64,000 nucleotides of DNA from Cohnella lupini. Its GTDB lineage: Bacteria; Bacillota; Bacilli; Paenibacillales; Paenibacillaceae. The translations under genes were made by a program, and so were the position numbers. The stretch covers positions 1-64,000 of the forward strand of contig NZ_QRDY01000006.1 in the NCBI RefSeq assembly GCF_003386205.1, read 5' to 3'. The notes under the pieces are model-generated. The model ran no database searches and was not told where the DNA came from. It saw only the letters and a list, made by a program, of their open reading frames with translations. Positions 44,208 through 52,357 of the stretch are shown piece after piece. The number at the start of each line of letters is the position of its first letter. The stretch's first letter is position 1.

Positions 44208-44873
44208 CTATAAGTCCTCGAAGAAGCTATTCGGATTGAAAATCAAGATTTTTTTCTTCGTGTAATCGATTAGGTTTTTCTCGCTCCATTTATTCAGCGT
44301 TTCGGTTATCGTTTGCCTGCTGCATCCGATAACGTACGAAATTTCTTCGTGACTGAGCTGGAGCTGGATTTCCAATTGTTCGTCCCTTGGCTTCCCCATC
44401 TGCACAAGAAACCACGCAAGCCTCCAGGAGACCGGTCGGCTGATTAACGTTTCCACGATTTTCTGCGTTTGCAGCAATCTTCGCGCCCCGATAACGGCTA
44501 AGGAATAGGAAAAATCTTTGTTTTCCCTAGCCAGTTCCGTAAACTTTCGAGCGTCCAGGGAGACGACCTCGCTGTCCGTAAGACACTTCGCATAGCGCTG
44601 GCGATGAAGGTTCGACAAGATTTCCGCGTTGCCGAATATTTCTCCGGCATGGCGAAGGAACAAAGTAATCCCCTGACCTTCTTGCGAGGATTGCGAGATT
44701 TTGATTAGACCGGACTCCACGTAATAAGCGCTGTTAGGAAGATCATTCTCGCGAAAAATGAACTCGTTTTTGGCGCATGACCTCGAAACCCCGTATTTAT
44801 GAAAGGAATCGACGATCACATCCATGACGGTATCCTTATCGCCGACGATCAATTGATCGTTATTATCGCTCAT
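44208..44873 (-). CDS. Crp/Fnr family transcriptional regulator
   Basis: A 221-residue regulator: an N-terminal cyclic-nucleotide-binding-type barrel (about 20-125, NEFIFRENDLPNSAYYVESG) and a C-terminal winged helix with recognition helix VIGCSRQTITETLNKW. That helix shares SRQT with CooA. The Cys/His haem ligands of CooA are absent (GEIFGNAEIL at that place), and Fnr-type iron-sulfur cysteines are missing, so the effector is unknown. ATG 44873 is used because GTG 44885 overlaps the ribosome binding site. It is first in the operon with the importer and hydrolase. A matching palindrome lies at -41.5 of its promoter, suggesting positive autoregulation. Confidence 0.92.
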   Translation of the reverse strand: MSDNNDQLIVGDKDTVMDVIVDSFHKYGVSRSCAKNEFIFRENDLPNSAYYVESGLIKISQSSQEGQGITLFLRHAGEIFGNAEILSNLHRQRYAKCLTDSEVVSLDARKFTELARENKDFSYSLAVIGARRLLQTQKIVETLISRPVSWRLAWFLVQMGKPRDEQLEIQLQLSHEEISYVIGCSRQTITETLNKWSEKNLIDYTKKKILIFNPNSFFEDL

Positions 44874-44935
44874 GCAGCCAATCACCTCTTCATATCCTCC
44901 AACTTAATACTTTACTATTCCGATGGGATATGAGA

Positions 44936-44980
44936 ATTCTAACACAAACGTTGGACTCATAATGTCGTTCAGATGACATT
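44936..44980 (-). promoter_or_regulatory. Crp-type box TGTCA-N6-CGACA centred at -41.5
   Basis: Minus-strand palindrome AATGTC-N8-GACATT (44980-44961) contains TGTCA-N6-CGACA. Downstream is a -10 TAGAAT (44941-44936). Setting +1 at about 44929 places the palindrome centre at -41.5, the class II activator position. No good -35 is present, as expected for an activated promoter. Confidence 0.65.
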
Positions 44981-45021
44981 TTCTTTAAATAATTTTAGCG
45001 GGTCCGGAAAAACGGACGATG

Positions 45022-45064
45022 CAAAAAAAGCGGTTCAGCAGAATATTCCTGCTCAACCGCTTTC
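45022..45064 (-). terminator. Terminator of the oxidoreductase operon
   Basis: Minus-strand GCGGTTGAGCAGGA / TCTGCTGAACCGC hairpin followed by seven T. A separate inverted repeat, CCAACCCCC (45094-45102) and GGGGGTTGG (45120-45128), lies between it and the stop codon. Confidence 0.88.
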
Positions 45065-45138
45065 TTGAAGGTGGTTCTATAGATTAATACACCCCAACCC
45101 CCTCGGATTCCATCTCCTTGGGGGTTGGATCAACTACC

Positions 45139-45438
45139 TTATAAATGGCTGGCGACGATGACCCCGTCGCGATAAGCGACGACTCTTGCCGGATCGTTAC
45201 GCAGCTTCACGTTAGCCATCTTCGCGTCGTGTTCGCTTAGCATTAGAGGCTCCCAATCCGCGAGATTGCCCGCCGGATCTTTCGGTTCGATTCCGGCTTC
45301 AGCCAATCCTTCGGACATTTGCGCTGGACTGGGATCGTTCTCCCAGAGGAGCAGACCGTAGTACGCCAACTTATAGCCATTGCGCTGCACGCAGGCAAGC
45401 AGCGTGCCCGTAGGCGAATGTCTCATTGCGTAAGGCAT
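45139..45438 (-). CDS. Small protein of unknown function behind the oxidoreductase
   Basis: A 99-residue soluble protein starting MPYAMRHSPTGTLLACVQRN at ATG 45438, with AAAGGG upstream. No known domain. It follows the alpha-beta oxidoreductase gene by 18 bp, so it is likely co-transcribed and may be an accessory factor. No cysteine pair or metal motif is visible. Confidence 0.7.
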   Translation of the reverse strand: MPYAMRHSPTGTLLACVQRNGYKLAYYGLLLWENDPSPAQMSEGLAEAGIEPKDPAGNLADWEPLMLSEHDAKMANVKLRNDPARVVAYRDGVIVASHL

Positions 45439-45456
45439 GGGGACGGGCACCCTTTC

Positions 45457-47766
45457 TTATAAATAAGGATTCTCGTGCTTCGCCTTCAGCATGTTCCACC
45501 GGCGTTCGATCTCGTGCTCGAACTCTCTTAGCGTGTCGGCGTATTCCGGCTTGGACAGATGCTTCGTCTTGCCCATCATCTTCAGCCAATCTCCGACCGG
45601 AACCCTTTTCCCCTTTTCTTCGGGGTTATAGGTAATCGTCGTAACGCCTTTCTCCACCTCGTACAGCGGGAAGAAGCAAGTATTTACCGCGTAATCGATG
45701 ATGTCGGCGCCGTCCTTATCTTCGGATAACCAGTTCAATGGACATGTAATGAGTATTTTACCGTAAACCATGCCCACGTTCTGAGCGTACCATTGCGCTT
45801 TGGCGCCTTTGCGCACGAGGTCTATCGGGCTAGCTTCGCTGCCGGTGAACACGTAAGGAATATTCGTCGCGGCCATGATCTGCGCGGTATCCTTATGGTG
45901 GAACACTTTGCCCCCTTGGTGCTTGCCAACGTTGGACGTAGAAGTCCGATGACCCATCGGCGTCGAGTACGAAAGCTGGGCTCCCGTATTCATATACCCC
46001 TCGTTATCGTACTCGAGGATAATCATCCGGTGATTGCGAAGCGCGGCTCCGATCGCCGGCCCCATCCCGATATCCATACCGCCGTCGCCCGTGATCATGA
46101 CGAATGTAAAGTCGTCCTGCAGACCGTACTCGTCAAGCTCCCCGCGGCGCTTGCGCTCGTGGAACATCTCGACGACGCCCGACATCGTTGCGGCTCCGTT
46201 CTGGAACAGATTATGGATGTAAGTCGCTTTATGCGCGGAGTACGGGTACCCCGTCGTGACGACCATCGCGCATCCGGTATGGAACAGCGCTACGATGTCT
46301 CCTTCGATCCCCTTGAAGAATAATTCCAAGCCGGAGAAAATCCCGCAGCCCGGGCAGGCGCCGTGTCCCGGAGCGATCCGCTTGGGCTTCTTGGTCAGCG
46401 CGCGAAGCGGCGGAACTCGTACGTTGATTTTGCCGGTGGCTTCGTCTTGGGTTACGGTGATGAGCCCCGTTTTCAAATCTTCGTATTTCATCGGTTCGAG
46501 CACCCGCTGCGGCGCTTTGGACGGATCCCCCGCCGTAATGCCGTGATAATCGAACGGCTTCTCCACGAAACCTTTGGCCATCGCGTCGATCGCGAACTCG
46601 AACATTTTCAGTCCGTCCTCGGCATAGAAATCCTTACCGCCCAAGCCATAGATCCGGCTGATGACCATCGTTGTCGAATTTCCGTACTGCTGCAATGCCG
46701 CGCGCACTTCCATGACCATATTGCCGCCATGTCCGCCATACGAATCGGAGCGATCACCGACGGTTACCGCTTTGACGTTCTTAAGCGCTTCGGTAATGGC
46801 TTTAGCCGGGAAAGGACGGATGATATTCGGCGAGATCGCTCCCGCTTTGATCCCTTGGGAACGGAGCTGGTCGACGACGTCCTTGATGATCTCCGACGAC
46901 GAATTGAGCAAGAATACGGCTACATCCGCATCGTCCATTCTGTAAAGCTCCAATATCGGATAATCCCTGCCGGTCAGCTCCGCGTATTCCTTCTGTATCC
47001 GGTCGAAAACGGCTTCCGCGCGATACATGGCCAAGCTCTGTTGGTAGCAGTTATTGATATAATCCGGCTCGTTCATGTAAGGCCCGACGGTAATGGGATT
47101 GTTGCGGTCCAGCACGTGCTTGAAGCCTTCCGGCGGACGTTCTCCGACGAACTTCTGGACGTCTTCCCGATTGGCGAACGTATTAACCCTGCGCTTCTGA
47201 TGGCTAGTGAAATATCCATCAGAGGCAACGAGCACGGGCAATCGCACTTCCGGATCCTCGGCCAGCTTAAGCGCGATGATGTTCATATCGTAGACGGCTT
47301 GCGGATCGCGGCATAGCACGATCGGCCAGCCCGTGTTCAAGGCGAAATATAAATCCGAATGATCCCCGTGGATATCGAGAGGACCGGATACGGATCGGCA
47401 TACGAGGTTCATGACCATCGGGAATCGGGTTCCCGATTGGACGGGCATTTGCTCCAACATGTACAAGTAACCGTTTGCAGAAGTCGCATTGAATACGCGT
47501 CCTCCCGCGGCCGAAGCACCGTAGCATACTCCCGCTGAGCCGTGTTCGCCGTCTGCGGGGATCAAGACGATGTCGTGTTGGCCGTTCGCTTTCATTAAAT
47601 CGAGAAATTGCGCGACTTCCGTCGACGGGGATATCGGAAAATACCCCATGACGTGATAGTTAATCTGGTGTGCGGCGTATGCGGCCATCTCGTTGCCTGA
47701 TTCATAGACGATTCGTTGTTCTACGGTACCTTGCCGGCCCATTTCCTTGCGAATGTCAACTGACAT
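45457..47766 (-). CDS. 2-oxoacid:ferredoxin oxidoreductase, fused alpha and beta subunits
   Basis: A 769-residue protein. The N-terminal part (about 1-430) is the alpha subunit (GYFPISPSTEVAQ, the pyrimidine-binding side). The C-terminal part is the beta subunit, with thiamine diphosphate motif GDGGMDIGMG and iron-sulfur cysteines in HGACPGCGIF and HTGCAMV. The enzyme reversibly decarboxylates a 2-oxoacid (pyruvate or another) to acyl-CoA and reduces ferredoxin. The other half is the gamma-delta protein encoded just before it. ATG 47766 with GGTGGAG upstream. Substrate cannot be decided. Confidence 0.92.
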   Translation of the reverse strand: MSVDIRKEMGRQGTVEQRIVYESGNEMAAYAAHQINYHVMGYFPISPSTEVAQFLDLMKANGQHDIVLIPADGEHGSAGVCYGASAAGGRVFNATSANGYLYMLEQMPVQSGTRFPMVMNLVCRSVSGPLDIHGDHSDLYFALNTGWPIVLCRDPQAVYDMNIIALKLAEDPEVRLPVLVASDGYFTSHQKRRVNTFANREDVQKFVGERPPEGFKHVLDRNNPITVGPYMNEPDYINNCYQQSLAMYRAEAVFDRIQKEYAELTGRDYPILELYRMDDADVAVFLLNSSSEIIKDVVDQLRSQGIKAGAISPNIIRPFPAKAITEALKNVKAVTVGDRSDSYGGHGGNMVMEVRAALQQYGNSTTMVISRIYGLGGKDFYAEDGLKMFEFAIDAMAKGFVEKPFDYHGITAGDPSKAPQRVLEPMKYEDLKTGLITVTQDEATGKINVRVPPLRALTKKPKRIAPGHGACPGCGIFSGLELFFKGIEGDIVALFHTGCAMVVTTGYPYSAHKATYIHNLFQNGAATMSGVVEMFHERKRRGELDEYGLQDDFTFVMITGDGGMDIGMGPAIGAALRNHRMIILEYDNEGYMNTGAQLSYSTPMGHRTSTSNVGKHQGGKVFHHKDTAQIMAATNIPYVFTGSEASPIDLVRKGAKAQWYAQNVGMVYGKILITCPLNWLSEDKDGADIIDYAVNTCFFPLYEVEKGVTTITYNPEEKGKRVPVGDWLKMMGKTKHLSKPEYADTLREFEHEIERRWNMLKAKHENPYL

Positions 47767-47821
47767 GTCAGACTCCACCTTTCCTATCGGTTTCTCGTTG
47801 AACGAACACGTGACGTTCTCT

Positions 47822-48829
47822 CTATCCCATCGCTAGCTGGAACTTGTGCGGTACTCGGTTGCCGTCGGCATAGCCGTCTTCCTCTAAGTGAGAGGAAAGA
47901 GCGTCGGTCGGACAAGCCTGGACGCATTTGAGACAGCCTTTGCAATATTGATAATCGATGCCTTGCAAGAACATTTGCGGTCGGCCTTTCTTGTCCGCTT
48001 GCTCCTCCCACACGAAGCAAAAGTCCGGACAAACGTTATCGCATGCCGCGCAGTGGATGCATTTGTCGTCCGCGAAGTGTGGCATCATTCCCGCTCTCGA
48101 GATACTCAGATCTTTCAGGATGCTGTTGCCCGGGTTCGTGATGATTCCTCCGAGCGGCTGCGTCTCGTAGCCGAGCACCGGCGTGTCCATGCGGACGAAA
48201 TCGGGCATTGCGTCTCCTTCGGCCAACGAATAGGACTGGAACTTCACCTCGTCGTAGCCGCGTTGGAAAGTGTTCAAAGCCGGCTGTACGGCCGCGGGAT
48301 ATTTTTTCTCCAGCGATTTGCGAATGACGCCCTTCATGAATTCGGCATCCAAAAATCCGCATAATCGGAATAGTCCGCCCAACATGGCCATGTTCGCGCG
48401 ATTGTTCTCCGACATGGAGATGCCGGTCGCGTCCACCACGGCGATGATGCCGCCTTTGAGTTTGAGCTGGTCTTTGAGCTGTTCTGGCGATTTCTTGGAG
48501 TTGACCAGCACGATGCTGTCTTCATACATCCCGGAAATAACGTTGATCGTCTTGGAGAGGTTTTCGTGGAAAATGCCGATGACGTGAGGTCTTTCGACCG
48601 GCGAAGTGTCCCTTATCCGCGTATCGATATCGCAGAATCGGATGTGCGCCTTAACCGGCGATCCTTTCTTCTCGGATCCGTAGGAACTGAAGCTAACGCC
48701 GTTCAAACCTACTCCCATAACTCCTGCTTCCGCCAACATTTTACCCGCCAGATTGGCGCCTAGCCCTCCGATGGATTCCAGACGAATTTCAAAAAAACCG
48801 AGCTCGTTAACCTTGGGCAACATGACCAT
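47822..48829 (-). CDS. 2-oxoacid:ferredoxin oxidoreductase, fused gamma and delta subunits
   Basis: A 335-residue protein. The N-terminal gamma domain (about 1-190; RLESIGGLGANLAGKMLAEAG) binds CoA. The C-terminal delta domain is a two-cluster ferredoxin, CIHCAACDNVCPDFC and CKGCLKCVQACPTDA. Together with the alpha-beta protein it makes the complete oxidoreductase. The start is uncertain: ATG 48829 was taken, ATG 48823 is close, and AAGGGG lies 14 nt upstream of 48829. Confidence 0.92.
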   Translation of the reverse strand: MVMLPKVNELGFFEIRLESIGGLGANLAGKMLAEAGVMGVGLNGVSFSSYGSEKKGSPVKAHIRFCDIDTRIRDTSPVERPHVIGIFHENLSKTINVISGMYEDSIVLVNSKKSPEQLKDQLKLKGGIIAVVDATGISMSENNRANMAMLGGLFRLCGFLDAEFMKGVIRKSLEKKYPAAVQPALNTFQRGYDEVKFQSYSLAEGDAMPDFVRMDTPVLGYETQPLGGIITNPGNSILKDLSISRAGMMPHFADDKCIHCAACDNVCPDFCFVWEEQADKKGRPQMFLQGIDYQYCKGCLKCVQACPTDALSSHLEEDGYADGNRVPHKFQLAMG

Positions 48830-48939
48830 GTCGTTCTGCAATCCCCTTTCGCGTTGAGTTGGAGGATAATTCAGAAAATTGGTAATACATAAACATTAAT
48901 TATTTCGCGATAAAACGCTGAAATCCTTCCGACTCTGTT

Positions 48940-48962
48940 AAAAAACGGCAATTGCTGCCGAT
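48940..48962 (-). terminator. Terminator after the ChbG-like gene
   Basis: Minus-strand CGGCA-GCAAT-TGCCG hairpin followed by six T, directly after the stop at 48967. Confidence 0.8.
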
Positions 48963-48966
48963 AAAT

Positions 48967-49884
48967 TCACGCGGAGAGGGTCGATTGCAGCTCCTGCAGC
49001 TCTTTCCAGCCGATTAACCTGATCTGCTCTTGCGCGAGGATCGCACGAACTTCCTCGTCCCTCCAGAAGACGACCTCCATCCCCCGTTTGTCCGGATGGC
49101 CATGGAACGAGCGAAGCTCTTCCGTTACGCTTGCGGGATGTGCGATCCATTCCGTCACCCCGGGCAACAGGTGGCGGATCAAGCTTACGCCTTCCGCCTT
49201 CATTGATTCATAGCTCTCTCCAGGATTAAGGCGATACTCCGGTCCCAGAACATAATCCGGCAACACGATTCCGCGGTCGTCCGCTTGCCGCACGCGAATC
49301 TTGGCGCGATCGTGGAGCTCGGTCGGAATCGACCTTCCTCCGACCGGCATCAATCGCCGCGGCAGCCGAAAGGGAAGACCATAGCTGGCGCACACGTCGA
49401 AGGCAACCGGAAGCAGATCATTTCCGGAATGAAACCCGTACAAGCTACCCATGTGATTATCGGCGTGAGATAAAGTGAGTCCGGCTTGAATGGCGGCTTT
49501 CGCCTGGGCGATCAACTCTTGGCGAACCTCCTCGGGATCCGCCCTCTGCTCCACTTCGGCTATCGTCTCGGGGAACCAACCATCCGGTCCCGCTAGCGTT
49601 ATCGTTGGCCGGGTTCGGCATAGCGCTCCCCATTTATAAGAAGGCCATTCGCTCGTTAACGTCCAATGAACGCCGACATCGGCGTTAGGGTCAGTTGCCA
49701 GGATCATGCCGACCGCGTCCGCGGACCAAGAACAGTTCATCATGATCGTCGTCGAGCTGACCGCCTTATCGGACAGCATGGCAGTTACCGTCTCGTTCAC
49801 GCTTCGACACAGGCCGAAGTCGTCCGCATTCACGATTAACAGCCGTTCCTCTTTGCCATACCCCAATCGCTGCGCCGTATTCAC
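48967..49884 (-). CDS. ChbG/YdjC-family carbohydrate deacetylase
   Basis: A 305-residue deacetylase of the YdjC/ChbG family, which removes N-acetyl groups from chito-oligosaccharides or related sugars. Metal ligands are in NADDFGLCRSVN (Asp-Asp near 21-22) and SHADNHMGSLYGFH. GTG start at 49884 with GGGAGG 8 nt upstream. It stands alone, so the sugar substrate is not evident. The 200 bp in front of it hold no gene. Confidence 0.92.
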   Translation of the reverse strand: MNTAQRLGYGKEERLLIVNADDFGLCRSVNETVTAMLSDKAVSSTTIMMNCSWSADAVGMILATDPNADVGVHWTLTSEWPSYKWGALCRTRPTITLAGPDGWFPETIAEVEQRADPEEVRQELIAQAKAAIQAGLTLSHADNHMGSLYGFHSGNDLLPVAFDVCASYGLPFRLPRRLMPVGGRSIPTELHDRAKIRVRQADDRGIVLPDYVLGPEYRLNPGESYESMKAEGVSLIRHLLPGVTEWIAHPASVTEELRSFHGHPDKRGMEVVFWRDEEVRAILAQEQIRLIGWKELQELQSTLSA

Positions 49885-50086
49885 GTCTACCGCCTCCCTT
49901 CTTCATTATATGTTCGAGGAGCGGAAGCATTGACCTTTGTTCACCCATTAAGATGGAAATTTTCAGGAAACTGCTTTCGTGAAAAATAGGGCGACTACCA
50001 GCGATCAAAGCTCGGACTACTTATATAGTCAACTTTGTGTAGCTGGTTAGAAGCACAATGCCCGGAAGACACGGTCCTCTCACCCC

Positions 50087-50776
50087 TTAAATTTTCCAAG
50101 CATGATGATTGGACTTACCCAACAGTACCGCAAGACCGTTCTCCGAGATCGTGAATTCGTGACACCTTCGCTCTCCTCCGCCGACTTTGGTTAGCAACTC
50201 CTTTTTCTCAAGGCTTTTCGCGAATCTGCCGCTCGCCTCATTCTTGATGTGAAGCCACTCCGATAATTCCGTAAGATTAAAGGAATGTGGATTCGCCGCC
50301 GCTGCAAAGCGAAGTACCTCTCGTTCGAGAACAGGAAGCGCGGCAAAATCGGACGCCTTACTGGTCATTTTCAGACTTATCAAGTCTTGCAAGTCTCTAC
50401 GACAAACATCCGGCTGCTGTTCGAGTTCATCTCTTCCATATGGATAATATGTAAAACCTAATGCTCCGACCGAGCGCATGCGTGCGCGTTCAAAAGTAAA
50501 TCGCTTCCGCGTAATACTCTCCGCATGAGTAATATAGTTTTCTTCCTCGATTACCGTTCTCAGCGACGAAATGAACGCATCCCCATAGATTTTAACACCG
50601 GACAAACCAACCATTTCATGCTCCAATATAATCCCCTCTAGCGTTCCGATGATCGGATGAATGATCTCAAGCATTTTTTTCGTTCCGGACAAATCGCGTT
50701 CCAGCATTTCCCTTCGTTGCCCTCGAGCCTCCCTCAGTTGTTTCTCGTATAACGCCGCATACTCATCTTCAAACAC
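50087..50776 (-). CDS. Protein of unknown function with winged-helix-like C-terminus
   Basis: About 229 residues. The C-terminal third (EREVLRFAAAANPHSFNLTE, LSEWLHIKNEASGRFAKSLE) looks like a MarR/winged-helix DNA-binding domain. The N-terminal part is helical and unrecognised. The GTG at 50776 follows AGAGGAGGG by six bases and is taken as the start. The longer frame to 50845 would run back through a terminator-like hairpin. May be a transcription regulator; target unknown. Confidence 0.72.
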   Translation of the reverse strand: MFEDEYAALYEKQLREARGQRREMLERDLSGTKKMLEIIHPIIGTLEGIILEHEMVGLSGVKIYGDAFISSLRTVIEEENYITHAESITRKRFTFERARMRSVGALGFTYYPYGRDELEQQPDVCRRDLQDLISLKMTSKASDFAALPVLEREVLRFAAAANPHSFNLTELSEWLHIKNEASGRFAKSLEKKELLTKVGGGERRCHEFTISENGLAVLLGKSNHHAWKI

Positions 50777-50798
50777 GTCGAACCCTCCTCTTGAAATC

Positions 50799-50836
50799 AA
50801 AAACGCCGCCCACTCCACATTGGGAGCAGACGGCGT
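50799..50836 (-). promoter_or_regulatory. Terminator-like hairpin just upstream of the 50776 start
   Basis: Minus-strand ACGCCGTCTGCTCCC / GGAGTGGGCGGCGT followed by TTTTTG, ending about 6 nt before the ribosome binding site of the 229-residue gene. The next upstream gene on that strand ends 494 bp away, so this may be an attenuator in the leader rather than a normal terminator. Confidence 0.6.
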
Positions 50837-50911
50837 GTGCTTCACGCATGAATTATCAATAAAAAGATTTTAACAAAAATTGTTAGTATGATCAACTTCT
50901 GAAGTATTAGT

Positions 50912-51316
50912 CGGTTTGGATGCGTAACTCCGTGCGAAAAGCCGCCATGACGAGAATTACCCGGTTTAGACGTGTAACTGCCTGCGAATTGCCGACAGCG
51001 CTGAGAATTATCCGGTTTCGACGTGTTACTCCGTCCGAATTGCCAACATTGCCGAGAATTACCCGGTTTAGACGTGTAACTGCCTGCGAATTGCCGACAG
51101 CGACGAGAATTACCTGGTTTGGACGTGTAACTCCGAGCGAGATGCCGACAATGTTGAGACTTACCCGGTTTAAACGTGTAACTCCGTGCGAATTGCCGAC
51201 AGCGCTGAGAATTACCCGGTTTGGATGTGTAACTCCTTGCGAATTGCCGACAGCGACGAGAATTACCTGGTTTGGACTTGTAACTCCTTGCGAATTGCCG
51301 ACAGCGCAGACGAATT
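50912..51316. repeat. Tandem array of eight 51-bp repeats
   Basis: Eight imperfect copies start at 50912, 50962, 51013, 51064, 51115, 51166, 51217 and 51268. The first is 50 bp, the next six are 51 bp and the last is cut short. The core reads CGGTTTAGACGTGTAACT, then TGCGAATTGCCGACAGCG and GAGAATTAC. It lies between the MOSC gene and the gene at 50087. The period is a multiple of three, so a frame stays open (17 residues per unit) but lacks a ribosome binding site. Confidence 0.93.
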
Positions 51317-51330
51317 CAACTATTTACTAC

Positions 51331-52005
51331 CTATTTTCCTTGTAACCGCTCCAACCTCGCGTTAAACGTCTTCGTCCAGCTAGCCGACAACTCCTTCAAG
51401 TCGAGCAACCGGCGAATACCTTCCAAATCGTTCTTGTCTTTATGCATAACCCGATTCGCCTCTGCTACCGTTATTCCCGCCGGATGTGTTTGCTTCAACT
51501 TCAACGTATCCCCTTTCCAGACTTCGCCTTCCTCCAACACGCGGAAGTAAAAGCCGGTAGCCCCCCTTTGCGTCACCAATAACGGGAACTCGTCCAGCCC
51601 CCATCTCATCGCAAGCTTCCAGCACGGCTGACGAGGCTGGCTCACCTGCACGACAGCCGATCCGACCTCGAAAACATCTCCGATATGTACGACGGCTTCC
51701 TGCAATCGGCTCACCGTGAAATTCTCTCCGAACGAACCGAAGGGCATCGTGCGTTTAAGCACGGTTTCCCAATAAGAGTAATGTCCGTGATCGTACACGC
51801 ATAACGCTTTATCGACTCCGCCATGATTGACCATATCCGCCTGTTCGTCGCCCGACAATCCCAGCTTGGACAAAGCCAATACGCGATCGACACTGCTTTT
51901 GCCAATGCCCGATTCCGTTTCCTTTCCTTTATAGGTTCCCGATTGAACGCTTCCGATATTAACGGAAAGTATCGGGAATACGAAATCAGCGACGTTTTTG
52001 TCCAT
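51331..52005 (-). CDS. MOSC domain protein (YiiM-like)
   Basis: A 224-residue protein of the MOSC (molybdenum cofactor sulfurase C-terminal) family. Landmarks: GKSSVDRVLALSKLGLSGDEQ, HGGVDKALCVYDHGHY, FGENFTVSRL and the conserved Cys in SQPRQPCWKLAMRWG. YiiM-type proteins use the molybdenum cofactor to reduce N-hydroxylated compounds. ATG 52005; AAGGAG is 13 nt upstream, so the start is less sure. The tandem repeat array follows the stop. Confidence 0.92.
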   Translation of the reverse strand: MDKNVADFVFPILSVNIGSVQSGTYKGKETESGIGKSSVDRVLALSKLGLSGDEQADMVNHGGVDKALCVYDHGHYSYWETVLKRTMPFGSFGENFTVSRLQEAVVHIGDVFEVGSAVVQVSQPRQPCWKLAMRWGLDEFPLLVTQRGATGFYFRVLEEGEVWKGDTLKLKQTHPAGITVAEANRVMHKDKNDLEGIRRLLDLKELSASWTKTFNARLERLQGK

Positions 52006-52117
52006 TAAAAAGCACACGCTCCTTCGGGTCATCTTCTCGATTAATCGTGAATAAGCGCGGTCCGCTAACGACACGATAACTCATGTAATCAATAATATAT
52101 ACGAAAGGTGGAATCAC

Positions 52118-52255
52118 ATGCCCGCTTCCAAACGACGCAGGGAAAGCACATGGAAAAGCCGCAAACAGAACCAGCAGCCACACGGTAAAATCCCTTCCTT
52201 GCACGAACTGGCGAATGAGCCAAATCCGGAAAGCAATACCGATAATACACAGTAA
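52118..52255 (+). CDS. Small basic protein (45 aa)
   Basis: A short gene with AAGGTGG 7 nt before the ATG. The product starts MPASKRRRESTWKSRKQNQQ and ends in an acidic-polar tail (ANEPNPESNTDNTQ). Length and basic start are like small spore or nucleic-acid-binding proteins, but no family is recognised. It converges on the ABC ATPase gene. Confidence 0.5.
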   Translation: MPASKRRRESTWKSRKQNQQPHGKIPSLHELANEPNPESNTDNTQ

Positions 52256-52278
52256 AACAGCAATTTGTTATCCAACAA

Positions 52279-52327
52279 AACCAGACGTTCGCGTTGCTCC
52301 CTCTTGGAGGCAATCCGAACGTCTGGT
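52279..52327 (-). terminator. Terminator after the orphan ABC ATPase gene
   Basis: AACCAGACGTTCG and CGAACGTCTGGTT form a perfect 13-bp stem. Within the loop TTGCCTCC / GGGAGCAA can pair again. TTTTG follows on the minus strand. Confidence 0.8.
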
Positions 52328-52357
52328 TACACGCGACTGGGTTAAGACTAATCTAGA

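Noticed and set aside
44208..44873. Crp-type regulator as a CO-sensing CooA
   Set aside because: The Cys and His haem ligands of CooA are not present at the corresponding place. No carbon monoxide dehydrogenase genes are nearby. Only the DNA-binding site and part of the recognition helix are alike.
46363..47316. Long plus-strand frame opposite the oxidoreductase alpha-beta gene
   Set aside because: The minus strand encodes clear enzyme motifs. The plus frame is Arg/His-rich without any known motif.
50912..51316. Tandem array as a CRISPR
   Set aside because: Units are directly adjacent and diverge along their full length. There are no unique spacers and no cas genes.
50920..51345. Reading frame of 141 codons with 17-residue repeats over the tandem array
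   Set aside because: No ribosome binding site before the ATG. The first unit is 50 bp, so the ATG is not in register with an ancestral unit. Substitutions are scattered across all codon positions. A repeat whose period is a multiple of three keeps frames open by chance.
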